DNA from: GCA-2746795 sp964643965
GTDB taxonomy: Bacteria > Chloroflexota > Anaerolineae > Promineifilales > Promineifilaceae
NCBI GenBank assembly: GCA_964643965.1
Contig: CAZXVH010000090.1
Coordinates: 1-21,891 of the forward strand
Direction of reading: 5' to 3'
Length of the DNA stretch: 21,891 nucleotides
How positions within the stretch are numbered: the stretch's first letter is position 1; every line of letters begins with the position of its first letter. A model generated the notes under the pieces. It saw only the letters and a list, made by a program, of their open reading frames with translations. It did no database searches and was not told the origin of the DNA. A program made the position numbers and the translations under genes. Positions 1 through 6,069 of the stretch are shown here, piece by piece.

Positions 1-1254
1 ACATGACCTTGCGAGACGCCAGCGGCACAGTCAACGATTTCAGCCAGAACTTCAATAGAGAAAAATGAACTGGTCTCTGTCGTCAACAACGGTAGCGGCA
101 AAACCACCTACTACCCCTTCTCTGGCTACGAAGAAGAAGTCAACGGGGCTACTACCACCACGCGGCGCAGCACTTACGCCATTGCTGGGCAAGCCGTAGC
201 CATTCGGGTACAAATTGTGGGCGGCAGCAATACACTTTACTATCTATCTAACGACCATTTGGGCAGCAGCAGCGTCATGAGCAACAGCAGCGGTAGCAAA
301 ATAAGTGGCAGCGATGCCCGTTACCTGCCCTTTGGTGCTTACCGCACCACGCCCACAACCAACCCCTCAATCACCGACCGTGGCTTTACCGGCCAAAAGC
401 ACAATAACAGCCTGGGGTTAATCTACTACAATGCTCGTTTCTACGTGCCTTATATTAACCGGTTCATCTCGGCCGATACGCTGGTGCCGCAGCCAACTTC
501 GCCGCAATCTTTCAACCGTTTCGCCTATGTCAGAAACAACCCTCTTGGTTTTATCGATCCGACGGGCCATCGAGAGATCGAAATTGATGGCGGGGGCGGC
601 GGGCCAGATGTGCGATTGCCGATTCTTACCAGAGATGAAGCTGTACAAGCTTTGAAATCACTGGGTAAAGGGGCAGTGACGTTAGCTTCATTATTACCAG
701 GAGTAGGAGACGCCGTTGATGTTTACGATTTTGGCATATCGGTTTCTAAGGGTCAATGGGCGCAGGCAGGGACTATTGCTGGAATGGCAATCTTGCCTGG
801 CTCAGCACGTACTTTACGAGGTGCGGGTGGTGAAATTGTTGAAGGGGTTGCACGGTATGGTGATGATCTCGCAAGATTCGCCCCCGTAAAGCCTAGAATT
901 TTAGCAGAGGCTATTGATAATTTTAATCCAAGAACCTTTAGCATAAATGGAGAAGGTTTTCACCTTTCAAGAGATGGCATGGAGCATATTCTTGGTCGTC
1001 ATCATCCTAATTATTGGCAAGGTGATATAAAGAGAATGAACTCAGCCCTAGATGCAAGCTTAAGTGTTGATGAAGTTGCTGATTTGGCTCAACAAACGAT
1101 ACAAAACGGTTATAGTTCTCGAACATTACTCAGATCAGGTTCTTATCGGTACGTTGGCACAGTTAACGGTAATCGGTATAAAGTTGTGGTCGGCGGACCT
1201 AGAGATCATAATGCGCTTACTGGACATATTGTGGAATTTACACCATTTCCATAA
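1..1254 (+). CDS. RHS-family polymorphic toxin, C-terminal part (5' truncated, one apparent frameshift)
   Basis: This is the 3' end of an RHS/YD-repeat protein that starts outside the window. The conserved RHS core is clear: LSNDHLGS, then GFTGQK, GLIYYNARFY, RFISADT and the core-ending DPTG at 556-567. After DPTG the protein changes character. A Gly-rich spacer and a hydrophobic LLPGVGDAVD pre-toxin segment lead to a C-terminal domain of about 100 residues with a His-rich motif (GMEHILGRHHP) and late Arg/Thr/His residues, suggestive of a nuclease toxin; I cannot name its family. The core is read in frame 1 from about position 58, whereas bases 3-65 read as RHS sequence in frame 3 (DASGTVNDFSQNFN). 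The two frames join if one A of the A5 run at 61-65 is removed. A GTG at 217 is only a formal start. DNA after about 640 is visibly more AT-rich than the core, as expected for an exchanged toxin tip. Certain for RHS, moderate for toxin. Confidence 0.85.
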
Positions 1255-1264
1255 AGGACATTCA

Positions 1265-1849
1265 ATGACTGTTTATGAAGAACTGAATATTTCCTTCTAT
1301 CTTTATATGCAAGGCAAGTTTTACAGTGAATATGCCATTGCCCAGCAATTGCCACATATCAAAGAGATGGCGAATTCTAAAGATTATTATTTACCTACAA
1401 TGGATGGTGCAATCTCCATTTTATATAAAGGAGAAGAGCGTCTAGGAAAAGCTTATATGGAGGAAATACTCGTAGTCCATGTTGATACGCCTGGCTTACT
1501 AGAGGGTAAGGCATCTGAAGAATATTTACCTTTATCTGGTCATTTTATTTCTTTTACTCCCGAAGGGAAAACAGTGAAGTATGACTTGAGCTATGTCAAA
1601 ACACGGGATGTGCCTATCAAATCGTGCTATTTGCCATTAGTTACGTTCACACAAAAGTGGGACTATATGACATATCGCCTCATTCGTTTAAAAGCCTATT
1701 TAACAGATACCGAAGAAAATGTTAAGGAATGGGAAAGTTGGGGGTATGGTACAGAGAAATGGAAGCGTGTTGTTGGTGTAGACAAAATTGATGCCATTAT
1801 GAATGAGGACATCGTTGAGGTATTGACAGATACTAGATATAGACAGTAG
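1265..1849 (+). CDS. Candidate immunity protein for the RHS toxin
   Basis: A 194-aa soluble-looking protein without recognisable domain, rich in aromatic and charged residues. It starts at ATG 1265, preceded by AAGGA at 1254-1258 with six bases of spacing. The reading frame is open further upstream to 1064, but that part overlaps the toxin end and has no such ribosome site. The start lies ten bases after the toxin stop codon, on the same strand, and the gene shares the low GC of the toxin tip. In RHS/CDI polymorphic toxin systems, the gene directly after the toxin tip normally encodes the cognate immunity protein, which binds and blocks the toxin in the producing cell. The role is inferred from position only. 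I do not recognise a named Imm family. Confidence 0.75.
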   Translation: MTVYEELNISFYLYMQGKFYSEYAIAQQLPHIKEMANSKDYYLPTMDGAISILYKGEERLGKAYMEEILVVHVDTPGLLEGKASEEYLPLSGHFISFTPEGKTVKYDLSYVKTRDVPIKSCYLPLVTFTQKWDYMTYRLIRLKAYLTDTEENVKEWESWGYGTEKWKRVVGVDKIDAIMNEDIVEVLTDTRYRQ

Positions 1850-2207
1850 CAGTGTGAACCACCCTGCTGGGTAAATGTACCCCTGCTGGGGCGGGATATT
1901 CTAGCCCGGTTTGCTGTGACCGGTGTCATCACCGTACCACACCCCGCTTGCCATTCTCCAATGATGTGGCAGTCGGGGGGCAACGGCCGTTCTGCGCTAA
2001 TTTTGCAGGTGTTTTGAAGCGATTTGCAAGGTGGGGCGGCGGGGTTTTGTGGTAGACTGGAAAATTGAAAAGGGAGAATGGGAAACGGCCGTTTGGCTGA
2101 CGGGTTGGTGACTAGCAAGCGGGTATGGCTCGGTCACAGAGTAGCCCTTCGGGACTGAGATGCGGCCAGAGCGAGTGAGCGCATTCTGTTGGCTGTTAAA
2201 ACGGCCG
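1850..2207. other. Gene-free repeat-rich spacer
   Basis: I see no credible gene here. The stretch holds a 10-bp direct repeat (CCCTGCTGGG at 1862-1871 and 1881-1890), small dyads (CCCC-TGCT-GGGG at 1880-1891; CGGTG-TCAT-CACCG at 1921-1934) that could act as a weak terminator after the immunity gene, copy 1 of the long intergenic repeat, and three AACGGCCGTT palindromes (1982, 2084, 2200). Confidence 0.6.
1982..2136 (+). repeat. Long intergenic direct repeat, copy 1
   Basis: Positions 2030-2094 are identical over 65 bp to 2943-3007. Similarity extends left to an AACGGCCGTTCTG block (1982 here, 2917 in copy 2) and, imperfectly, right through AGCAAG..GGCTCGGT (to about 2136 here, about 3053 in copy 2). 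Copy 1 carries about 22 extra bases between two TTTGCA(A)GGTG motifs, consistent with slippage or deletion between them in copy 2. Each copy contains two AACGGCCGTT palindromes. No ORF of its own is conserved. Confidence 0.85.
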
Positions 2208-2474
2208 TTATGCCAGTTTATCCAATGCCAGAAGATGTTCGATTTCTACGCCATCATCCAGGTCATCCCAATAAATGGCAAATCCACCGGGTTCAATGCT
2301 CCAATTTTCACGCTTTGAATCAGGCGCTTCAATAAGCCATTGCAACCAGGAGATTTTTTCCATAGGGATACTGATTATACGGCCATCGTTTAAGGTAACG
2401 TGTAAAGTATTGTCAGTAAACGCCACATCTGTCGCCGACACCTGTTCAACAATATTATTGGCTGAAGTAATCAT
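2208..2474 (-). CDS. DUF2442 domain protein
   Basis: An 88-aa protein with the DUF2442 pattern: an N-terminal strand segment leading to LHVTLNDGRIISIPMEKISWLQWL, then a tryptophan/Gly region (ENWSIEPGGFAIYWDDLDDGVEIEHLL). DUF2442 proteins are small, often lie next to DUF4160 genes, and have been discussed as toxin-antitoxin-like or DNA-binding partners, without an agreed function. The ATG at 2474 lies inside the 3' end of the upstream DUF4160 reading frame (about 20 bases overlap), so the two are probably co-transcribed from the promoter near 2710. The C-terminus ends just before an AACGGCCGTT palindrome, whose last base is 2209 and which therefore touches the stop codon. Confidence 0.8.
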   Translation of the reverse strand: MITSANNIVEQVSATDVAFTDNTLHVTLNDGRIISIPMEKISWLQWLIEAPDSKRENWSIEPGGFAIYWDDLDDGVEIEHLLALDKLA

Positions 2475-2687
2475 TCCACATCTCCAAAAGTCTATCTTGG
2501 TGCTGCCGCGTTAACCGCAAAATCTTGTTTAATTCGGCGGGATTGTAGCCATTATTTTCTGAATCGAAATAGGCTGCAACCAAATCTTCACCACATTTTC
2601 CGCTTTTATGACATGAACATGCGGCGGCTCATAAATGTCAGATGAATAAAAGCGAAATTTGTATCCATCAATCAACGCTGTCGGCAT
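2455..2687 (-). pseudogene. DUF4160 domain gene, frameshifted
   Basis: Reading from ATG 2687 on the minus strand gives MPTALIDGYKFRFYSSDIYEPPHVHV, the typical start of DUF4160. That frame then runs to an early stop near the middle. In the neighbouring frame the family's second half continues (AAYFDSENNGYNP, AELNKILRLTRQ, LLEMWNDYF) to a stop at 2455-2457. The frames join at about 2608-2613, where one base appears to be missing just after the HVHV codons. An intact product would be about 77 aa. Promoter and ribosome site (GGAGAG, five bases before the ATG) are well preserved, so this is either a very recent mutation or a sequencing error. Overlap with the DUF2442 start supports a two-gene operon. 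Confidence 0.75.
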
Positions 2688-2706
2688 TGAATCTCTCCAT
2701 GAAAAG

Positions 2707-2715
2707 ATTATAGCA
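2707..2715 (-). promoter_or_regulatory. Extended -10 promoter of the DUF4160-DUF2442 pair
   Basis: On the minus strand the sequence reads TGCTATAAT, a perfect extended -10 element, about 20 bases before the DUF4160 ATG. No convincing -35 box is seen, which is usual for extended -10 promoters. Confidence 0.55.
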
Positions 2716-2773
2716 CACAGGAAAACCAGAGGAGAAATGGCAAAAAACAGTTACACAGAGAACACGGAGTAAG

Positions 2774-2835
2774 CACGGAGAACCACAGAGGAAAAAACTC
2801 CGTGAAACTCCGTGTCTGCTCTGTGGCTCTCCGTG
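2774..2835. repeat. Inverted repeat of CACGGAG/CTCTGTGG words
   Basis: The arm at 2774-2790 pairs with 2819-2835 in 16 of 17 positions. Extra CTCCGTG words at 2798-2804 and 2808-2814 offer alternative pairings with CACGGAG words at 2763-2769 and 2774-2780. It resembles a nested hairpin without a clear T-tract; it could be a terminator-like or REP-like element. Confidence 0.6.
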
Positions 2836-2916
2836 TTATTTTGGCAGTTGGGGTAGCGGGGGAAACGGCCGTTTGAATGGTAAATGGTTATCGGTAAATG
2901 CTTAATGGTGATTGGA

Positions 2917-3053
2917 AACGGCCGTTCTGTCCCAAGTTTGCAGGTGGGGCGGCGGGGTTTTGTGGTAGACTGGAAAATTGAAAAGGGAGAATGGGAAACG
3001 GCCGTTTCCCACCAACCATATCTGGGATTAGCAAGTGGGCTGTGGCTCGGTGA
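2917..3053 (+). repeat. Long intergenic direct repeat, copy 2
   Basis: The partner of the copy at 1982-2136, in direct orientation. Positions 2943-3007 match 2030-2094 exactly, an offset of 913 bases. The two copies flank the DUF4160/DUF2442 pair. Confidence 0.85.
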
Positions 3054-3262
3054 TAACACCGGCCACAGTCGCCGGCAGCGACCGCAACAGCAGGCGGAAG
3101 ACCGCGCCAGAGCAGGGGGTAAGGGTGGCGCGGATGCAGCCAATGAATGGGGCCTGTTTTGCAGCTGATTTGCAGGTCATTTGCAGATCATAACTGGCTG
3201 ACTTGTGTATAATTGGTTTGCTCATCTTTTATTGTTTGTTATTTTGACAAGGGGAAAGTCAG

Positions 3263-3376
3263 ATGAGCCAGGTGGCGGTTGGTGGCAATACGACCACCTT
3301 TAGCTATGATACTGACGGTAGCCGTGTGCAAACAACAGAACCCGGTGGTAAGACCACTTTCTATCCTTTTCCAGAC
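3263..3376 (+). pseudogene. Remnant of an RHS/YD-repeat gene
   Basis: The translation from 3263 contains VGGNTTTFSYDTDGSRV and then GGKTTFYPFP, a YD-repeat signature. It is homologous to GSGKTTYYPFSGY in the RHS gene at the window start (about 97-129). Homology stops after FYPFPD near 3376; the rest of the open frame (to 3451) runs into the upstream region and start of the next gene. A stop codon at 3245-3247 closes the frame upstream. It is a small internal fragment left by recombination or deletion of a second RHS locus and is unlikely to be functional. Confidence 0.7.
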
Positions 3377-3423
3377 ATTAGATCCGCAAACAAATTTTTT
3401 AGGTTAGTGAAAGAAGGTATTTT

Positions 3424-4299
3424 ATGGAAAAACGGCCGTTTCTATTCCTGATTTTAGCGCTGATAACCACATCATTGGCGTGTGGGCTGCTCTCTACGCC
3501 CACGCCTGAACCGACCCCGGTTCCGACCATTACATTGGCGCCGGTGGGTGGGGCAACGGCCGTTCCGCTGGAAATGGCTACCGGTGAGGCGACAACGGCC
3601 GTTTTGCCCACCGCCATCGTGGTAGAAACAACCGTTTCCCCCGCAGAACCGACCGCTGCAATGGCTGAAACCAAAACGGCCGTTCCTGTGACCGTCGTTA
3701 GTGGTGAACTGTTTGCGCCTGGGCAGAAAGTGTCTGGTACGTTGGCGGCTGGCGGCGAAGAGAGCTATCTCATCGACGGCGTGGAGTTCATGCCTCGCTT
3801 CATCTTCGCTGAAACGGCCGATGAGATTGACTTGATGTTGGCCGTTGCGGGGGCTGAGGCCAATTTTAGTGGACCGGGTGGGCCTGAGGTTTTGGTATTT
3901 ACGGCGGATGAAAACGGCCGTTTTGACCTCATCGTGCGCAATAAAAGTGAAGCCAGCGGCGACTATACGCTCTACCTCTACGACGCCGCCCAAGCCGTGC
4001 CGGGCGCCGTCCATCAGCCCAACGTGACCCTGGCCGCAGGAACCACTGCCCCGTTTCAGGTGGAATCGCGTGGCGGCCGTCCCGTCCTCATCTTCGTCGA
4101 TCCCGTTGACCAGAGCGACATTGGCTTCACCATCACTACCACTGACGGCCAGCCCATCGCCGAGGCCAACTACGGCGGTCCCGGTTCCGCCGAAGCCGCC
4201 TTTGTGCTACCGTTAGAAACTACTCGCTACACCGTTACCGTGAGAGAGATAAACAATGCGCCTGCGCAAATCAACCTGTTGCTCGTGCCGCTAGAGTGA
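3424..4299 (+). CDS. Secreted lipoprotein with PPC-like domains
   Basis: A 291-aa protein with an N-terminal lipoprotein signal: KR, a hydrophobic stretch and a lipobox ending LAC with Cys20. A Pro/Thr/Val-rich linker of about residues 24-85 follows (TPTPEPTPVP, then several TAV units), then two beta-rich segments (about 90-190 and 195-291) with the GTL..GG.ESY.....Y.L.. pattern of bacterial pre-peptidase C-terminal (PPC) domains. It is probably anchored outside the membrane, and its function is unknown. ATG 3424 has AGAAGG at 3412-3417. Five AACGGCCGTT palindromes fall inside the gene (3431, 3555, 3594, 3675, 3913), coding RP, TAV or NGR depending on frame, so part of the linker seems built from the palindrome. 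The domain assignment is by pattern only. Confidence 0.8.
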   Translation: MEKRPFLFLILALITTSLACGLLSTPTPEPTPVPTITLAPVGGATAVPLEMATGEATTAVLPTAIVVETTVSPAEPTAAMAETKTAVPVTVVSGELFAPGQKVSGTLAAGGEESYLIDGVEFMPRFIFAETADEIDLMLAVAGAEANFSGPGGPEVLVFTADENGRFDLIVRNKSEASGDYTLYLYDAAQAVPGAVHQPNVTLAAGTTAPFQVESRGGRPVLIFVDPVDQSDIGFTITTTDGQPIAEANYGGPGSAEAAFVLPLETTRYTVTVREINNAPAQINLLLVPLE

Positions 4300-4302
4300 A
4301 GT

Positions 4303-4353
4303 ACCGTAGAGAGCGCAGAAAACGGGGAGTTTTTTTTCTGTGTTCTCTGCGGT
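4303..4353 (+). terminator. Imperfect inverted repeat with T8 tract
   Basis: The arm 4303-4318 pairs with 4338-4353 in about 13 of 16 positions, and a run of eight T lies at 4330-4337 in the loop. It sits between the lipoprotein stop and the amidotransferase start. Its GAGAGCGCAG/CTGTGTTCTCTGCGG wording resembles the hairpin at 2774-2835, so it may be a degenerate member of the same family. Terminator function is uncertain. Confidence 0.35.
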
Positions 4354-4372
4354 TGAAAATGGAGAGAATATA

Positions 4373-4936
4373 ATGCTTGTTATAATTGATAACTACGATT
4401 CATTTACCTATAACCTGGTGCAATATTTTGGCGAATTGGGGCAGGAAGTTGTGGTGTTTCGCAATGATCAGGTGACGCTGGACGAGATTAAAGCGCTCAA
4501 ACCCGGCCATATCGTCATCAGCCCAGGGCCTGGCGTACCTGGCGATGGCGGCATTTCCAACGAGGTCATCCGTGAACTTGGCCCGACGACGCCGATTTTG
4601 GGCGTTTGCCTGGGTCATCAGTGCATGGGTGAAGTGTTTGGCGGCAATGTGATTCGGGCGGAGCGATTGATGCACGGCAAAGTGTCGCCAGTGTACCACA
4701 ATGGCAAAGGGTTGTTTGCCGGTGTGCCCAGCCCCTTTAACGCCACGCGCTACCATTCGCTCATCGTGGAAGAGCCGCTGCCGGCACATTTGAAGGTGAC
4801 GGCGTTTACCAGCGAAGGCGAAGTGATGGGCATGAGCCACGACGAGTATCCGGTGGTGGGGGTGCAGTTCCATCCTGAGAGCATCCTCACGGAACATGGC
4901 AAGCGCATTTTGCAGAATTTCCTGGATGGGAAGTGA
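4373..4936 (+). CDS. trpG/pabA: Anthranilate / aminodeoxychorismate synthase glutamine amidotransferase subunit
   Basis: A 187-aa class I glutamine amidotransferase. It hydrolyses glutamine and passes ammonia to a TrpE or PabB partner to make anthranilate (tryptophan pathway) or aminodeoxychorismate (folate pathway). Visible motifs are DNYDSFTYNL at the N-terminus, the oxyanion segment SPGPGVPGDGG, the nucleophile Cys79 in GVCLGHQ, and the catalytic His167 and Glu169 in VQFHPES. Length is normal for a free-standing subunit. The start is ATG 4373, with GGAGAG just upstream and an N-terminus matching the family; the open frame reaches back to 4340 but those residues have no family match. No trpE or pabB lies in the window, so which pathway it serves, or whether it serves both as in Bacillus, cannot be decided here. 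Confidence 0.92.
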   Translation: MLVIIDNYDSFTYNLVQYFGELGQEVVVFRNDQVTLDEIKALKPGHIVISPGPGVPGDGGISNEVIRELGPTTPILGVCLGHQCMGEVFGGNVIRAERLMHGKVSPVYHNGKGLFAGVPSPFNATRYHSLIVEEPLPAHLKVTAFTSEGEVMGMSHDEYPVVGVQFHPESILTEHGKRILQNFLDGK

Positions 4937-4950
4937 GTCTCATACGACGA

Positions 4951-4981
4951 GGGTTGAGCCTGTCGAAGCCCGGCTCAGCCC
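4951..4981 (+). repeat. Hairpin with GAGCCTGTCGAAG core
   Basis: GGGTTGAGCC (4951-4960) pairs with GGCTCAGCCC (4972-4981) in 9 of 10 positions around TGTCGAAGCCC. It lies just after the amidotransferase stop. The word GAGCCTGTCGAAG is a widely seen intergenic repeat in environmental bacteria. It has no T-tract, so it is a weak terminator candidate at best. Confidence 0.45.
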
Positions 4982-5026
4982 TTATTGGAAAATTACTGAT
5001 TTAGTGGAAGAAACGGCCGTTTCTAG

Positions 5027-5055
5027 TTGACATGGTTGCAAAATGGTTCCATACT
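5027..5055 (+). promoter_or_regulatory. Promoter of the vapBC-type operon
   Basis: A perfect -35 TTGACA (5027-5032), a 17-bp spacer and a -10 CATACT (5050-5055). Three TGGTT words at 5033, 5044 and 5055, spaced exactly 11 bp, lie in the spacer and across the -10, a plausible operator for the ribbon-helix-helix antitoxin. GAGGTG at 5073-5078 is the ribosome site of the next gene. Confidence 0.6.
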
Positions 5056-5082
5056 GGTTGTTGTATATTCATGAGGTGAAAA

Positions 5083-5325
5083 ATGGCAACCGTAACCATC
5101 AAAAATATTCCAGATGATTTGTACGACGAATTAAAACGTCGGGCTGCTCGAAATCGTCGCAGCATCAACAGTGAGATTATCTTGCTCATTGAACATACCT
5201 TTCGTAGCTATAAACCAGAGCCACAAGACATTGAAATGCAGGCAAAACGTTTGCGGGAAATGACGGCCGACTATTTTCTAACCGAAGATGAGTTGAATCA
5301 AGCGAAGAATGAAGGGCGACCATGA
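5083..5325 (+). CDS. vapB: Ribbon-helix-helix antitoxin (FitA/VapB type)
   Basis: An 80-aa protein. The N-terminal ATVTIKNIPDDLYDELKRRAARNRRSINSEI segment (here broken into its parts: strand VTIKNIP, helix DDLYDELKRRAA, turn NRRSINSE) is the classic Arc/MetJ ribbon-helix-helix DNA-binding fold of FitA-like antitoxins. The acidic C-terminus (about 45-80) would wrap around and inhibit the toxin. It overlaps the toxin gene by four bases (ATGA at 5322-5325), so translation is coupled. The complex probably represses its own promoter at 5027-5055. Family assignment is strong; the exact subfamily is not decided. Confidence 0.88.
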   Translation: MATVTIKNIPDDLYDELKRRAARNRRSINSEIILLIEHTFRSYKPEPQDIEMQAKRLREMTADYFLTEDELNQAKNEGRP

Positions 5326-5723
5326 TCGTCGCTGATACCAATCTAATTGTCTATTTTCATGTTTCTGGTGAATACACAGAATTGGCGGCACAAGTGTATG
5401 CAAAAGATTTTGTGTGGACAGCACCATACCTGTGGCGAAGTGAATTCCGCAATACCAGCTTGCTCTATTTGCGTAAGGGGTTACTGACATTGCCCCAGCT
5501 TTTGCAACTTAATGAAGCGGCTCAAATGATGATGTATAACAATGAGTTTCATATTCCCACGCATGAAATCTTGCAACTTGCCAGCATTAGCAATTGTTCA
5601 GCTTATGATTGCGAGTTTGTGGCATTAGCTCAGGAATTAGCTGTACCGTTGGTAACTTCTGATAAAAAGATCTTGGACGAGTTTTCTCATGTGGCGTTAT
5701 CACCGGCACAATTTGTAGCCTAA
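5322..5723 (+). CDS. vapC: PIN-domain ribonuclease toxin (VapC type)
   Basis: A 133-aa PIN-domain protein. The acidic metal-binding residues are in place: Asp5 in VADTN, Glu41 in WRSEFRN, Asp96 in AYDCEFVALA and Asp114 in TSDKKIL, and the length is typical. VapC toxins are Mg-dependent endoribonucleases that often cut tRNA or rRNA and are neutralised by the adjacent antitoxin. It starts at ATG 5322, within the stop of the antitoxin. All four acidic positions are present, so it is likely active. The RNA target cannot be read from the sequence. Confidence 0.9.
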   Translation: MIVADTNLIVYFHVSGEYTELAAQVYAKDFVWTAPYLWRSEFRNTSLLYLRKGLLTLPQLLQLNEAAQMMMYNNEFHIPTHEILQLASISNCSAYDCEFVALAQELAVPLVTSDKKILDEFSHVALSPAQFVA

Positions 5724-6069
5724 CATATATGTAGAAGCAATCGGTAGTAAAGAATTGGTTTTGTATGGTCTGTTAGCATGATTGGGGATTTTTTGGAGGA
5801 TTAGCTTTCATGAGAAATTTTTCTGATGCATAAAAAACCGCGAGTATCCTGCAGAATGGAAAACTTTCGCCTCATTGGAAAGAGTATACACAGTCTAATG
5901 AGAGAATTAGGCAAGATGGGCAAAGTTGATACGGAAACAGATAATCGTTAGAAATTGAATGGCGCGTTTAACTTCCGTCTCATTCGGTATTACAATAACG
6001 GCCGTTACTGATCAATTTTGCTTTATAAACTTACGCACCACGAATCTAAAACAAAGAGGAAACCCATCC
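5724..6069. other. Gene-poor spacer, possible decayed ORF
   Basis: There is no confident gene. A strong ribosome-site-like GGAGGA (5795-5800) precedes ATG 5810, which opens only seven codons (MRNFSDA). The other two frames then carry short protein-like stretches (REYPAEWKTFASLERVY near 5840-5890, and a 41-codon frame at 5826-5951). The pattern fits a decayed small gene with frameshifts. An AACGGCCGTT palindrome lies at 5997-6006. Confidence 0.35.

Larger units (their letters stand above)
2688..3262. other. Gene-free repeat mosaic
   Basis: I find no supported gene. Contents in order: the promoter above, a dyad cluster of CACGGAG/CACAGAG words (2757-2840), a degenerate repeat of ATGGTAAATGG-like words (2875-2915), three AACGGCCGTT palindromes (2864, 2917, 2997), copy 2 of the long repeat, a purine-rich stretch, and three TTGCAG words spaced by 11 bp (3159, 3170, 3181). 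Confidence 0.6.

Noticed and set aside
1064..1264. Upstream extension of the immunity frame to ATG 1064
   Set aside because: It overlaps the toxin end out of frame and lacks a ribosome site, whereas ATG 1265 has AAGGA at the right distance.
5959..6069. Longer N-terminus of the M16 protease from 5959
   Set aside because: The 37 extra residues cover an AACGGCCGTT palindrome, do not resemble the family, and ATG 6070 has AGAGGA upstream and a typical PreP start.
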